Shown here one piece after another: positions 9,989 through 22,107 of a stretch of DNA of 64,000 nt. The position numbers and the translations under genes are program-made. The notes below the pieces were generated by a model. That model searched no databases. It saw only the letters and a list, made by a program, of their open reading frames with translations, and was not told the origin of the DNA. The stretch lies in contig NGZR01000003.1 in NCBI GenBank assembly GCA_002197995.1, forward strand, positions 620,001 through 684,000. The letters run 5' to 3'. Position 1 is the stretch's first letter. Each line of letters begins with the position of its first letter. This DNA comes from Gaeumannomyces sp. JS-464 (Eukaryota > Ascomycota > Sordariomycetes > Magnaporthales > Magnaporthaceae).

Positions 9989-12900
9989 GCGCTGCCCAGG
10001 AGTGGCTTCAAAACGCAATGCTGCGAGGAACGCAGGTCCTCTAGGGTTAATGCAAGGTTGCGTCTGCGGCTCCGCTCTCACCACACTGTTTTGTTCAAAC
10101 CAAGACCCATCGACCCCGTGCTCCTCTGCGGAGCAATCACGATATCTCTCTTCTTCCATCTTCCAATTCACCACCTGACGACCGCACTCTTCCTCTTCCT
10201 GTTTCCTTTCGTCATATGGGCTTGACTCTATCTTCTTTCCCCATCCCCAGAAACTGCCACGACTGGGAACAACAGCACAGCATCGGGACAGCGGCGGATC
10301 TGTCCCTCCCAGGACCGTCGATCAGTTGGAATTACTCTTTTTATTCTCTTTCCTTTGTCTTCTGACGGGGAATTCATTTCAGTTGCACCCCAATATGACT
10401 CGATACGAATTTTTCCTTAGCTGTTTGCTCTCTCCTCTCGCTCTAAGCATGTCTGTTTTTGTTTCTTTGGGTTTTCTGCATGATATCACGCCGTACCACG
10501 CTCGTTGCATCAAGATCTCTGTCTGCCTTCAGGGCGTCTTCTATGCATTTCCTTGCCTTTTGACGAACTCGCTCGCTCATCCGATACCCGTTCTATGCTT
10601 GCTATTTTGGTTTTCTGTCGTGGGTTTTCTCTCTGGTTTTCTCTTCTGTTCTTTATGATATGCCGAAATTGGCTTTCCTTTTTTTCCTCGATCTCTCTGG
10701 CGTGGACTTCTGGGACCTTGCCCCATCTGCTAGATAGGGAGGCCGTCGCTGTGTTTTCTTGTGTCTGTTCGCACGCCGTCTTTGGGGTGATGGGCTTTGG
10801 GGTGATGGGCGCAAAGGGGCATGTCGCGAGATGGGTTGTGCCCTAACGCATTGGTGGGGGTTTCTCGGCTTGGGTTGGGTTCTCTACGAACACGCATGGG
10901 AGGGCAGGCATATTGGATTTGATACCCACTCAATCTATATTACACCTTGGATAGTAATGGAGAGCCCAGACTCGCCGTGGGAATACCCCTTCTCTCGGGG
11001 TTGCCACGACTTGACTGGGCTGGGATGGTGGGATGCTCTTCGGCATGGCTATTGTCTTTCTTTTCATATGGTCTCCCTGAGAGAAATCAGTTGATACCCG
11101 AGAATACATCTGCAACACGGTTTCCTTAAGCTCACAGGACTGGCTGGCTGGAAAGCAACGGACTGGTGCAGCGCCGGCTGCAGGTGAACCACGTCGCACA
11201 TGCTAATCGAAACCGGGTGGGGATGCAAGGCACAGCCCGTAGTGTACCTAGGTTGGCGTGCTAGGTCAGGCGGGCAACGCCAACCACCTGCTCCACCCCG
11301 TCATCTATCCGCTGAGCAAACATTTACCGAGACTTTTACGGAGCTCCCACGTTGCTGGTGACGACCCTAACGAACAAGGGGCAACCTGGGCCAAAGACGA
11401 CTTCAAGGCTAGGACGATAGGCCGGCCACTTTACGACAAAGTTTTGCTTGAAGGAGTCATCTCACCGCCGTTCATGGCTGGGGCAGGCACATGTGTACCT
11501 CGCTCCAGGCTCGGCCCCAGGCGAAAGACGGGGAGGAGGCCAGTGGTGGCACAGACGAAGAAATATGCTTCGGTCACGCCGCCGCCACCCTGTCCGCTGT
11601 GGTCTAGGCTTTGTGCTGCCTGAAACCGAGGACGAGAAGGCTGGTAGAGGAACGAAAGGGATACAGGAAGCAAAACAAAGCAAAAAACAGACCAGCGTTT
11701 GCTGGCACGATGTCGCCACCATCCACCTATCTGCGTAACTGCCGAACTGTTGCTGCGTGTGGAACACTTGTCCATCTGTCCTTCTCCTGTCTTTGGCCAG
11801 CTTTAGAGCCTTGGTTTTTTTTTTCTTTTCTTTTTTTTTCCCTTTCGTTGTTTATCTACACCGCCATTCCTCTCGTTTATTCTTTGCCTCCTTAGCTGAC
11901 CCTCGTACTGCCGTATCCCTGCTTACGACTGGTCGTGTACAACGCCCGACATATGCTTTTGCCGTCTTCCTTCTCGCTGAGCAGCGAGCTCGGAGGATGG
12001 GGACTGGGCTGGCGGGCGTTTTCGGCTGCCACCCTCAACCAGAAACGTTCGGATGGGACGTGCGGGCAGGGCAAGGGGAGCGAGTTTAGTGCTGCTGTCC
12101 CCAAGGGATTCAGGGGAGGGCCTGCAGGACTGGGAGGGGTACTTCGTGTTCTTACTCGCCCTTTTTTTTTTTTTTTTTTTTTTTGTGTGCGGGACGACTG
12201 GCCCGAGAACGAGGGCCGCCAGCCACCGGGCCTACATACATACCACCTCTCTCAGATGATACGTGCGGCGGGTTGTTGACCCTAGTGCGGTGGTGGCTGG
12301 GACTGCTCTCTTCCGTGTTGTACACCCCTATGATTGAACCCCTACTCCAGTCTGAATAGGAACTCGACAAGAGAAAATGGCTAGAGGGCCGGGCAGGTCG
12401 AAACAGCAAGAGAAGCAGAGAACAACGAGCGAGCTGGAGGAACTCCGGGCGCCGTGGACGACGCACAACAAAAAAAAACCGGGCCGGTGTCGACGCGCCA
12501 TCCACCAGCCCAACCAACGCCTTGCATGTCAGAGAAAGCAAGACCGAGAGGCGCTGGATGCAGAGCCCCTGCAGCTGCAGTAGCGTCGCTGCTGAACTTG
12601 CTCGCATGGCGGCGCATGTGCGCAACTCCGGTGCTCCCCCAGGCCTGGTTGGCTGGGCTGCTGACAGGGTGGCGCTGACATTGGAGCAGAGCAGAGGAGA
12701 GAAACAACGGCAGTGGACTGACAGCCCAGTAGGATCCAGGGAAGGCCGGTAACTTACGACGACTCTTTGTTTCTTTTCCTTTTTTTTTTTTTTTTTTTTT
12801 TTGTTGTTGCTGTTTTGTGGCTATTCCTTCCTGGTGGATGGGTGTATGTATCACACAACGGAGTCTTGTGCGAGGAAATCTAGCCCAGTGCAGCCTCGGT

Positions 12901-13566
12901 AGTGCCTGGGCGGTACAGCCTGCATGTGGTGCCATGTACCTTTGCATATCGGACGGGCGTGGTCATCGGCGATGACTAAAAACGGTCTGCCCTGGAGAGA
13001 GGGGTGTTGCTAGTTTGAAGTACGTACAGGTACACAATAGGCACATGCCGAGAGACCTTGTTTAGTCAGTTGTCGAGTACGGCAAGATGCATATTGAATC
13101 AACCTCCTTGCCAAGACTGAATTGGTGCGCTGTTCCAGCCACCAACCCCTCGCAGGAGCAGCACCGAGGCTAGCAGGGGTCCTGGACGACGAGTAAAGAT
13201 GCGACTTGCACTGCCATTGTTCATGTTTTCCTGCCAGCTTCCCCTCACCTTCCCAAGCCTTTTACTAGGCGCCACCCTTTCCTGCCTGCATATGCCGCCG
13301 TACCTGGTAAACAATACACATGTCCATGCTGACGTTCCTAGTTATAACGGAGACATCCAAGTCGTGCTTAAACTGAAATAGGTGGCGAGTCCGGAATATA
13401 GTCTAGACGTATCCAACGGACGAGAGTATTGAACGAAAGATATTGGGTAATGACAGAGAAGAATGCATATATTTACACATTACCAAAAGAATGGAATGGA
13501 GTAAGAATAAAAGTGTGATACTCGCGTAAAAGGTACGAGAGCGAGTTGCACTTGAAATCTGGCGGC
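9989..13566. other. Intergenic region with T tracts, no gene seen
   Basis: This is 3.6 kb between the 3' end of the C2H2 gene and the convergent DUF2434 gene. No frame resembles a protein family. It holds two pure 23-base T runs (12162-12184 and 12780-12802) and mixed T/C tracts around 11,810-11,870. The first part is presumably the 3' UTR of the zinc-finger gene and the last part that of the DUF2434 gene. Confidence 0.5.
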
Positions 13567-15308
13567 TCAGACATCCAACATGCTTCTTGTTTGCTGAGGA
13601 GGCTGGTTTATTGATGCAGAGCTGCTGCGTAACCCCGATGGCTGCTGTTCTCGAGCCTGCGGTTGGTAAGGAGGCGGCGGGGGACCGTCTGCCATAAGAT
13701 CCGCTCTTCTCTGAGCGGCCGAGGGCGTGGTGTTCGAACCGGGGAAAAGGAGTCCGGCCACAGCTTGCATGGTGCGTTCGTTCCGCCGCCTGTCCGACCT
13801 GCCATTGTATGGGTCCGTCGTGGGGGATCCAGGGCTGATGGTTGCGCCTGGGCCAGGCGACGGTAGATCACTCCGGGCATCTCGGGCATCGCTGCCACGG
13901 TCCCTTTGCATCTCAGCCATCTCCACTGAGTTGGTAGCGGCGCGATTGTTCGCAGCCTGGGAGCCAGCGCCCTCGGTTGCGCCACCAGGGGAACTCTCAG
14001 GGCCCGAAGCGGCACGCATCTCGGCCTCCCTGTCAGGGTCAGTCTGGCCCGGCTGCCTTCTGGAGACAGCGTTCACATTGCGGCGGACGCGATCGCGCAT
14101 GCTCTCGCCGGCGGCGGGCGCCGCATCGGCATGTACACGTCGCCACCATGCGGGCTTGCGGGTTATTTGCAGGCGTTCGTCGTCCTCGATGCCGCGCTCG
14201 CGTCGCTGACGGATCAGCTCCAAGTCCTCATTAGGGCGCATGTAGCCGCATATGATCTGGATGTATACGATAATAAGGCTTGGGAGATAACCGCCAACAT
14301 ATACAGGTACGAGGTTGGGTGTGACGTTCATGGGTGAGTTCTCAAGAGACCACGGCACGTAGGCCTGATAGGCAAGCATGGCGAGGGCCAGAGGGATCAT
14401 AAGCCTGAAGCGCAGCGGTGTCATGGTGAAGAGACCGATGGCGCGGTTGACCAGGCCGCGGTTGCGGGCTTGGTAGTGCTTGAGCGAGTGGCGGAGAGAG
14501 ACGAGTATAGTGATCCAGCCGGCCAAGAGGAAGAAGGGGCCAATCTTGAGGCGCACGTCGGTAGCAGAGGGCACGGCATCGCGCAGAGTCTGCTCAGGGG
14601 AACGCTGCAGCTCGAGGGCCCCCCAGTTGCGAGGGAAGACAACGAAGAAGTTGAGGAAGAAAAAAGTATAGAAGACGAGCGGGATGAAGAACTCAAACTT
14701 GTAGCGGAAGCCACTCTCAGGCAGGACGAAGGGGTCCGGGTCGATGAACTGGCGCTCCAGCCAGCTGCCCCAATGGCGGACGGCCTCCCAGATGATAGCC
14801 ATGGTGGCCATGGTGAGCAGGTACCAGAAGAAGGCGACGAGCACGATGGGCAGCTCCGACACCCAGAAGCGCTCGACGTCGACGCTTGCGATCAGGCCGA
14901 CGCAGGCGAAGGAGCAGGAGGCCAGAGACCAGTACCACTGCCAGCGACGGCCGACGGGGTGGAAGCGCTTCGTGGAGGGCAGGAAGAGCGAGCCATGGCG
15001 ATGGAGGTTGAGATGTTGAGCACAATGGCGAGGCCGAAGAGCGCGGTCAGGCCCAGGGCAGTGGCGCCGCGGGGGCCGACGGGGCGCTGGGCCGTGTAGC
15101 ACCAGGTCGAGTTGACAAAGGTGCCGTTGGCGAGGAGGCGGGCGGGTGTGAAGGGCGGGACTGTGATGAAGCAGTAGCTCTCGTTGGAGACGGTGCCGTT
15201 GGAGTAGTACTGGTACTTCCAGTCGCGGAACGTCGTCAGGCTGAAGTGCACGCCCTCGATGACCGTGTCGGTGGCGTTGTCGCCCGGCGGGAAGTCGAGG
15301 AGAGGCAT
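13567..15308 (-). CDS. DUF2434 family multi-pass membrane protein (frame break by 8-bp duplication)
   Basis: A fungal membrane protein of unknown function. The N terminus (MPLLDFPPGDN...) is extracellular-like, with N-glycosylation sites (NGT, NES, NGT, NST) and cysteines. Hydrophobic segments follow: ALGLTALFGLAIVL, SFACVGLIASVD, PIVLVAFFWYLLTMATM, FFIPLVFYTFFFLNFF, FFLLAGWITILVS, RLMIPLALAMLAYQAY and a last one near SLIIVYIQIICGY, about seven or eight in all. HWGSWLERQFIDPDPF and MRPNEDLELIRQRRERG match the family pattern. The C-terminal third is polar and disordered. Exon 1 is in a different frame from the rest. The switch coincides with two adjacent near-copies of an 8-mer (15005-15012 and 15013-15020). 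Counting only one copy gives 1,734 nt (577 codons plus stop) and the conserved link from AIVLN into HRHGSLFLP. Divergent from COG5. The start at 15308 is supported by the family N terminus. Confidence 0.8.
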
Positions 15309-15897
15309 GGCCGCGGGAGAGAGCCTCTTGGCGGCGAGCCAAAGGTCCGGTCGGGCTGTCGGCGGAGGAGAGGGTGCCCGGCTGTCGCGTGCGGGCTGCT
15401 CGGTACCAGGTGAGGTCGAGGCCGCTATGAAGCTAGCTGGTCATATTGCCGAGGACGAAACGTCTGCGGGAAAACGGGAGCGCAAAGTCCCTCACCACAG
15501 AAAAGATGCTTAGCAAGCAGCGCAGGGAAAGGGCCTGTGTTTATTTCAGCACAGGTTTTTTGAGCGCTGCCGCGATCCGAAGATGCCGTCAGCCCAGGAG
15601 CACCCGCACAGTATGATGAGGCCCCGCTGTCGCCAGTCGAGGCGAGTCAAGTGCGCGACTAGCGCCAGGAGGGGTGGCATCTGCGCTAGCCAACGTCTGA
15701 ATGCAACGTCCAACAAGGGTCTGAACACAATCGGCACTGTGCAACATGGGGACGGCAGCACGAACAGCTAGCAGCTAGTGTCCAAAGCTGTGCTCCAATT
15801 GAATTTCCCAGTGTCTGGACACAGGTGCTTGAATATCGCCCGCACCCGACGACACCGCTATCGCTAACGGCCTGGCTGCCACCTGCTGCCTCCAGAC
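15309..15897. other. Divergent promoter region, DUF2434 gene / COG5
   Basis: 589 bp separate the two start codons, which face away from each other. No gene and no clear TATA box are visible; both genes probably use TATA-less housekeeping-type promoters located here. Confidence 0.5.
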
Positions 15898-17306
15898 ATG
15901 GCGGCCAATAGCCAGGAGGAAGAGGACGCGTCCTACATTGACTACGAGACCTTCCTGGCGCCCGACTTCAACCCTGCCGCCTTCGCCAACAGCCTGGTGC
16001 TCTCGACCAACAACCCCAATGACTCGCCCCTCGACCTGTCCACGCCCCTCTCGAGGGTGCTCTTCGACATCCAGGAGATCGACTCGCACATTGACCAGCT
16101 GACCACCCGCTCTGCCATCCCGCTGCTCACCCACACCGAGGAGCAGACCGCGGCGAGCGGCAGGATCGTCGCCGAGATCGACGGCCAGGTCAAGACCCTC
16201 AATGAGAGCTACAAGCAGCTCGAGAGGGAGGTCATCAAGAAGCACGCCGAGGCCGACACCGTCCGCCAGGTCGCCTCGCGCCTGTGGGAGACGCTGAGGC
16301 TAGGCCGCTCCGTCGCCCGCTGCCTGCAGCTGGGCCGTCAGCTCCAAGTCCAGCACTCGGAGCTTGCCACTCCCCCCCTGCGGCCGCGCGGCGGGAAGAC
16401 CACAATGCGCTGGTCCGCTGTACGCGCACCATACTGTCCCTACGCGAGATCCTGGAGCGCAAAGCCCCTGGGGAGGAGGGCCACGGCCTGGACCGCATTG
16501 ACGCCATACGCTCCCTGCAGGAGACCGTCATAGCCCCCATTGAGCGATCCGTTCAGGAGCTCTCGGAGCGCATAGTGCGTGAGTTTTCCATAGGCTCATC
16601 CCCGTCATCCGGAACGGCAGGCGGCGGCGGCCCAACCTTCGCGCAGATGGAGGAGGCCAAGGCGCGCATGGTGTCGGCTCTGGTGACGCTGTATCTGCTC
16701 TCACCCACCGCCCTGGCCAAGAATGAAAGGTGGAGCCCCTCATCTATGGTGCAGGCGCTCGAGATATATCTGCGCTCAGCGCTGCAGAGCAGCATCGCAT
16801 CCCTAGCCCGCTCGCTTGCTGCCCTGCCGTCGCTCGACCGGACCCTGGCCGAGGTCAGTGCCCGCTGTCAAAACATTGTGGCGCTCGAGCTCGTCCTCGA
16901 GTCCACCAAAGCGCCTCCGCATCCGCTGAGGCCCCATCCATCAGCTGCCGCGGCTATCGAGAAGGGTAATCTTTTGCAGCCACTGTTGGCCCATCTCGAG
17001 ACCGGCTCTCTGGCCTCGTACTTTTGGCGGACCATGGCGAGCAGCCTCGCGACACGGGTCCAGGAGATCATGAACCGGGGTGGCGTGTCGGCGCGGACCC
17101 TGAGATCCAACAAGAGCAACGTAGGAGAAGCTATTAGGGAGTGTGTCGTCCGAGGCTGTCAGCTGCCAGGCGCCGCAGCAGCCGCTGGCGCATCCAAAGC
17201 GAAAGCAAAGGGCCAGGCCGCGGACGGCAGCACTGAGAAATCCGGGGGCTGGGACCGTGAGGTTGCTGTCATGGTCGGCAGTGTGGTGGGCAACATTGGG
17301 CGATAA
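15898..17306 (+). CDS. COG5: Conserved oligomeric Golgi complex subunit 5
   Basis: Subunit of the eight-part COG tether, which captures intra-Golgi retrograde vesicles and keeps glycosylation enzymes in place; peripheral on the Golgi. The N-terminal Cog5 domain begins MAANSQEEEDASYIDYETF and continues through FLAPDFNP, PLSRVLFDIQEIDSHIDQL and a coiled-coil region (residues about 55-150, heptad-like, ending KKHAEADTVRQVASRL). After the frame break, the conserved block DHNALVRCTRTILSLREIL and the helical C-terminal half follow, ending GSVVGNIGR. No intron. The frame switches at a run of seven C residues (16372-16378). One more C would give 1,410 nt, 469 codons plus stop, the usual length of fungal Cog5. 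I therefore treat it as one gene with a one-base deletion, probably a sequencing error. Confidence 0.9.
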
Positions 17307-18055
17307 GCACTGGCAAGAGAAAAGAGAAAGAAAAGAAGACCACATAAACGCCCTTTTTTGGCTACACAACTTACAGGTGCTGAAGTATATTTTTCAGGCC
17401 ATATGATACTATCCGCTATCTCTCCCAGGCCACCATCATTCTACAATATCCAGGAGCCTCGTCGCTATCGGTACTTCACGACAGTGCTTTTGGCAACCAC
17501 CCCTCCCGCCGTCTCGCGTAGCGCCCTTCTCGGTTAAACTCTTCGGCTCGATCACGGGGCCGCTCCATGGAAAGGCGCTATGAATGCGGTGACCTGCGCC
17601 AAGCAAAGTATCATCCCAGTAATCGTCCCGCGTCAACACTGTTGCACCCGACTGTGTTGCACCCCAGATCTTTCATGGCGACGATGGATGCGTCGGCATG
17701 CTCAAGCTTGACAAAGACTGTCACCGAGACCAGAAAGGCAAGGGACAACGGCCGGCAGCGGAATGTTCCCCCACGCGAAAGCCAAGCGCCGACGAATATG
17801 CAGTCAGCACGCTGGATGTGACAGGGCCCCAGAAGTTTCGGCACTGCCCCGCTGTCTGTCGAACGAACAGCCCCAGCCGCCAAGACGCAGGCAACACCAT
17901 GGGACCACGACTGCCTCTACGTTAATTCTGTCCGATGCTCGGGGACAGTTATGAGCAGCACCGCTTGATGCTCGTCACGGACAGTATTGCCATCGATCCC
18001 AGCATCCGCAGCGCGAATCCCGCAGAGTCAGGAAAAAACACAGCCGGCCAAAGTC
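17307..18055. other. Intergenic, COG5 to WD40-like gene
   Basis: About 750 bp between tandem plus-strand genes. It should hold the COG5 3' UTR and the promoter of the next gene. The coding frame of the next gene is open back to an ATG at 17987, so translation could start there instead of 18056. No other feature seen. Confidence 0.45.
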
Positions 18056-19310
18056 ATGGATAATCCTCCCGACTATCCGCTCCACCACCAACATGAGCAG
18101 CTACCAGACGTACAGCCCCATGACAGCCTTGTGCCCTTAAACTCCTCGGCTGCCGGTCGACCGCTTTCCCAAGCCGGGTCACCGGGAAATACGGGCACCG
18201 ACGCGGACACGGCCACCATGATCCTGGTGGCCCGCCGAGCATTGCAACCCATTCCCGGTCGCAAAGAGGTGCTCAAGCTGGCTTTCTCACCTAATGGCGA
18301 ATGGATTTTAGGGTTGGCAGAGCCAAGAAAAGATGGCTCCCATAATTCGTACTCTGAAAAGCCACTCAAGTCTTTGTTTGCGTGGCGCGCATATAGACCC
18401 ACGGATCTTCCGAAGCCGGACGATTTTGCCCATAACTACGACGGGCATAGGAAGCCCTTTCTGGCGTCGGATTTTGCCTTCGCTCCGCCTCACGCGGGGT
18501 CGGCGGCCATTTCGATCGTCTGTCCCATGTTAGTCTCAGACGAAGGATCCTCGGTGCCGCGCATGGATATTCATCATGTCACCCCGGGCCCTCCCTCCCC
18601 CACCTTCTCTCGGGCCGTCTGTGTGCCACTGTCGGTCTCAGAGCCCATCGCCTGGTCACCTGACGGGAAGCTCATCGCGGCCACCTCGATGAACAACCCG
18701 TCGAGGGTTGTTCTCGTCTCCGTCGCCGAGTCAAAACCTCCACGGCAGCTGCGGGTGCTACCCAACTTCAGCGGCCGCCTCACGCATCTCGCCTTCGTGC
18801 CTAATATCGGGGGGTCAGAAGCGCGCTCAGAGTTTGCACTTGCGAGCGCGGCGCTGGACGGAGTCGTACGCATAACGGACGTGGATACTGCCCAGACGCT
18901 GCGCAAGTTCGAGATGGCTGTCACGGGCGCCCCGCACCACCACGAGGGTGCGAGTCTGTTCCGGGCGAGCGCCGACGGCAGCGTGGTCGCCAGCGTGTGG
19001 GGCCGCGAGGTCATGTTGTGGTGCCCGGCGTCGGGCGAGGCCCGGGTTTACAGCTTGAGAGCGGCGCGGCTGACCGAAGGCTGGCCCCTCGACATCTCGC
19101 CCGACTGCCGATATTTGGTCTGTCGCACCGAGGTCGGTCTCGACGTCTCGGACCTGGCAACTGGGAGGTTTCTAGGCGAGGCCCGCGTGGACGACTCGTC
19201 ATTCTTCAGCGCCGCCGCCTTCAGCTGGGACAGCAAACTTATGGCGGTTGGCAAATTACACGGGGGAGATGTACGTTTACGACGTAAATGTTGTGAATTG
19301 CGCAGTCTAG
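18056..19310 (+). CDS. WD40-like beta-propeller protein
   Basis: A cytosolic or nuclear beta-propeller of unknown role. Weak WD40-type blades can be seen: LKLAFSPNGEWILGLAEP, EPIAWSPDGKLIAATS, FALASAALDGVVRITDVD, FRASADGSVVASVWGREVMLW, LDISPDCRYLVCRTEVGLDVSD and AAFSWDSKLMAVG. Fungal proteins of this size (about 415 aa) are usually only named WD40-like or YVTN repeat-like. The frame leaves the family pattern after LMAVG. One A fewer in the AAA at 19253-19255 gives a blade-like end (NYTGEMYVYDVNVVN) and a stop at 19308-19310, total 417 codons plus stop. Without that correction the frame runs on to 19603 into the 3' part of the convergent reductase gene, which is implausible. The start at 18056 is preferred; an upstream in-frame ATG at 17987 is possible. 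Confidence 0.7.
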
Positions 19311-19492
19311 GAGGCCTCCAAGGTCCCTCTAAAGCCTGCTTAAGTCGCTACCGTCGCAACCTTTCAACCAAAAGTTTACAAGGAGATTTATTCGAGCGTA
19401 CATGCATACCCGCTCAGCCTTCCGCACCGAACACTAGCCATGGCATGGTTGTCCCAACGACCCAAATCATGCTCAAAACTCGCACCTCTACT

Positions 19493-20679
19493 TCACAACA
19501 ACCCCTCGAAAGCTTTTGCCGAGTCGAGCACCATCTTCTCGTACCCGATGAACGGCTGTCCCGTCGCCTTGACGGCCTTGCTCGAGTCGTAGATAGACGT
19601 TGACAGGTACGAATAGTCGGCGTTGTACCCCTCGCCAGGGTTGCCGACCTCGATGACATCCCGCCTCTCAGGGTAGGCCCTGCGCAGCACGTCCACAGCG
19701 GACTGGGGCGTACCGAACGAGCCCGATACGAGGTAGCGCTCGCCGTCGGCCTTGTCGGCCTGGTCGATACCAAACACGACCATACGCGCCACATCGCGGA
19801 CATCGGTGAACCCGCCACCAGGGAACACGGTCGACATTTTCTGGCCGGCCATGAGCTGGAACACCCACGACACTGTCCCTCCGATCTGCTCGCTAGAGGT
19901 GGGCGTGACAAGCGGGGGACCCGCGACAAAGCTGGAGATCAGAAGGGAAAGTCAGCGGGGGGCCGCTTCCCATCGTCTCTTGTGGCGAGGGCCCAAGACA
20001 GGTGTTCACTTACACGGGGTTCACGGCGGTCATGGTGAAGTTGGGCTTCCTCTCGTCCCTGAACTTCCAGAAGGCCCTCTCGGCCGCGACCTTGCTGGCT
20101 GCATAGATGTGGAGGCCAGGTGCCTCTTTACCCTGCGAGGCCACAAGAGCCTCGGAGACGTTGTTCCAGTCGTTCTCGGTGAAGACATGGCCATCTTCCT
20201 TGGGCCCGAAAATGGCGGCAATCGAGGACATCAAAACGAAGCTCTTGATCGAGGACTCCTTGGCCGCGCTCTCGAGGACGCGCGTGGTCCCCTCCACGGC
20301 CGTCCTGAGCACTGGCTCCGGGTCGTCGAAGCTGAGGGAGACGGGGGTTGCAAGGTGGGCAACCGCGGAGACGCCCTATTTGTTGATATGCCCGGGACAC
20401 GGTTAGACAAAGGTTAAGCAAGATTCGCCAGTGAATGCCACGAGGAAGAACGAGTCCTACCTTGACGGCCTCATCGAACGCTCCGGGTGCGGTGATGTCT
20501 GGAATCTCGACAACCTCGAGACGGTCCCCGTATGCCGCCAGGGCCGCGACGACCTGATCCGCGCTTGCTGACTTGCGGACGGAACCGCGGACCGAGTAGC
20601 CCGCAGCCAGGAGGGCGGCCGCAGTCTGGGCGGCGATGTAGCCGTTCAGACCAGTGAGGAGAACCAGGCCCTTCGTCAT
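19493..20679 (-). CDS. GRE2-type NAD(P)-dependent ketoreductase (extended SDR)
   Basis: An extended short-chain dehydrogenase of the dihydroflavonol-reductase/GRE2 group, which reduces aldehydes or ketones (such as methylglyoxal) with NADPH in the cytosol. The exact substrate is unknown. Three exons: 20679-20461, 20375-20014 and 19931-19493, with introns of 85 bp (20376-20460) and 82 bp (19932-20013, GTAAGT donor). The spliced frame is 1,020 nt, 339 aa, fully open. The Rossmann nucleotide-binding motif TGLNGYIA is at residues 9-16, the arginine-rich SVRGSVRK that favours NADPH follows, VLMSS (S123-S124) carries the catalytic Ser region, and YAASK (Tyr164, Lys168) is the active-site pair. AVNPV and the PGGGFTDVRDVARM segment match the family. 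Convergent with the WD40-like gene, 182 bp apart. Confidence 0.93.
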
Positions 20680-21336
20680 GTTGCCTTTGGGTTTTCGCGT
20701 TAATTTTCGGAGTTGCTAATGTTGGCAAGGACCGACCACAGTCTCTAGGAGCAGGATGGCTCTGGGATTCGGATTGAAGCTATGGATATTGACTGTTCTG
20801 TATCTCAAGGGGGCTTTCCCGCTCACTTAAATCCTTCTCAGGCATGCAATTCCGAGGCTAGTCATCAAGGAGAGACAATGCCCTGGCCATCACGATATCC
20901 TCAGCAAACTCCCTCACGTTGGCAGTCATCAGTAATCATAACATGCCGTCGCCGAGCGTGTCTTGACTGCCATTGTGACTATGTCGTTTCGATCCCTTTT
21001 CTCGCCGGATGCTTGCTGACAGATCGGTTGTCGCTTGCAGCCCTACCCCTGGGCCTGCACAACAATTGGCCCGCCGTCATTCAGCTGTTGAGTGATCAAT
21101 TATTCGGCCGGTGGCAGCTTTGTGGGCCGAGGCTCGACCCGCAGCACCGCGTCGGAGCTGAGCAGGGAAAAGGCATTGGGGATGAATAATACACCGACAT
21201 TTGGCGCATACCTGCGCCCAATCATCATATTCCGCGATGCAAGCGGTATCTGCTCTGAACCGCCCACCAACCTAGGCACGCAGATACGGATATTAATCAA
21301 CAATGTACCGGGGATGGATGCATGGGCCAGGCCCCA
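20680..21336. other. Intergenic, promoter of the reductase gene
   Basis: 657 bp between the reductase start and the end of the F-box-like gene, both on the minus strand. No coding pattern or repeat seen; presumed reductase promoter plus the 3' UTR of the upstream neighbour. Confidence 0.4.
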
Positions 21337-22107
21337 TTACCAATCCAGCCCCAGCCTGATCGTTGCAAACTCGAGCCTGGGCAGAGAGACATGCTTCTCC
21401 TCCCTCCAGCGGCGCCACTTCGCCATCACGCTGCGCACCACCAACAAGTCCTCCGGACTCACAGAGAAATACCGCTCGATAGACTGGGCGTCCGTCTCGG
21501 AGACAAAAGCCAGCTGCTCGTAGCGGACGCCGTCGGAGACGCCGTCGGCGCCGAGGAGCACCACCAGGCGCTCGCGGGAGGGGTCGCGGCCCGACAGGGC
21601 TGCAGCATGTGCGCCTCGCTCTCGCCGCGCCGCTCCATCTCCCACCAGCTCTCGAGGCAGAGGCGCATCTCGCGCGCCGCGACCACGACGTTGCGCAGCG
21701 CCCTGATGTCGCCCAGCTGGATGCCCCGGATGCCCGGGTAGAACATGAGCGGGTGGGCCACGGCGAGCACGACGCTCGAGAGGAAGAAGACGTCCGTGTG
21801 CGGGCTGAGCAGCAGGCCGTGCAGGGGGCGGGGGAACTTGTCCATGTGGGCCCGGCCGTCCGCGGGCAGGGTCCTGAGGACGTGGTCTACTACCTGATTG
21901 GACGTCTGGCTGACGAGCCGCAGGCTGCGGATGAGGTCGCCCTGCTTGAGCGTTCGCCAGTTGCGGCACACCAGGCGCACCCCGGCGCCCCGAGCTCGGG
22001 CTGTCACTAGCTTCCAGGGAAACGAGGCGTGGTCGGGCCAAGAAGTCGTTGATAACATGACTATAAATAGCTACGAGGAGCTCGTAGGGAAGCCCAAGTC
22101 CTTCCAT
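21337..22107 (-). CDS. Hypothetical protein with F-box-like N terminus (frame breaks)
   Basis: The start at 22107 opens with LPYELLVAIYSHV, the usual beginning of a fungal F-box. The second half of such a box, VRLVCRNWRTL, is found in a different frame (about 21,985-21,945). F-box proteins recruit substrates to SCF ubiquitin ligases; that role here is inferred. The middle (LRTLPADGRAHMDKFPRPL ... FYPGIRGIQLGDIRALRNVV) lies in the second frame, and the C terminus (ERLVVLLGADGVSDGV ... RYFSVSPEDLLVV) returns to the first, ending at 21337. The first switch could be a short intron (46 or 64 bp, ending at GGAAG). The second fits one missing C in the GGG at 21597-21599 (plus strand). With both, the frame is whole. 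I do not recognise a closer family. Confidence 0.5.
   Translation of the reverse strand: MEGLGLPYELLVAIYSHVINDFLARPRLVSLEASDSPSSGRRGAPGVPQLANAQAGRPHPQPAARQPDVQSGSRPRPQDPARGRPGPHGQVPPPPARPAAQPAHGRLLPLERRARRGPPAHVLPGHPGHPAGRHQGAAQRRGRGARDAPLPRELVGDGAARRERGAHAAALSGRDPSRERLVVLLGADGVSDGVRYEQLAFVSETDAQSIERYFSVSPEDLLVVRSVMAKWRRWREEKHVSLPRLEFATIRLGLDW

Noticed and set aside
12162..12802. Two T23 tracts as retroposon poly-A tails
   Set aside because: No coding remnant, no flanking duplication and no RIP bias nearby; they are more likely simple T tracts.
13733..13746. GTTCGAA-type sequence as a tRNA T-arm
   Set aside because: No acceptor or anticodon stem around it, and it lies in the DUF2434 coding region.
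14470..15099. 209-codon plus-strand frame
   Set aside because: Antisense shadow of the DUF2434 gene, whose membrane segments are clear on the minus strand.
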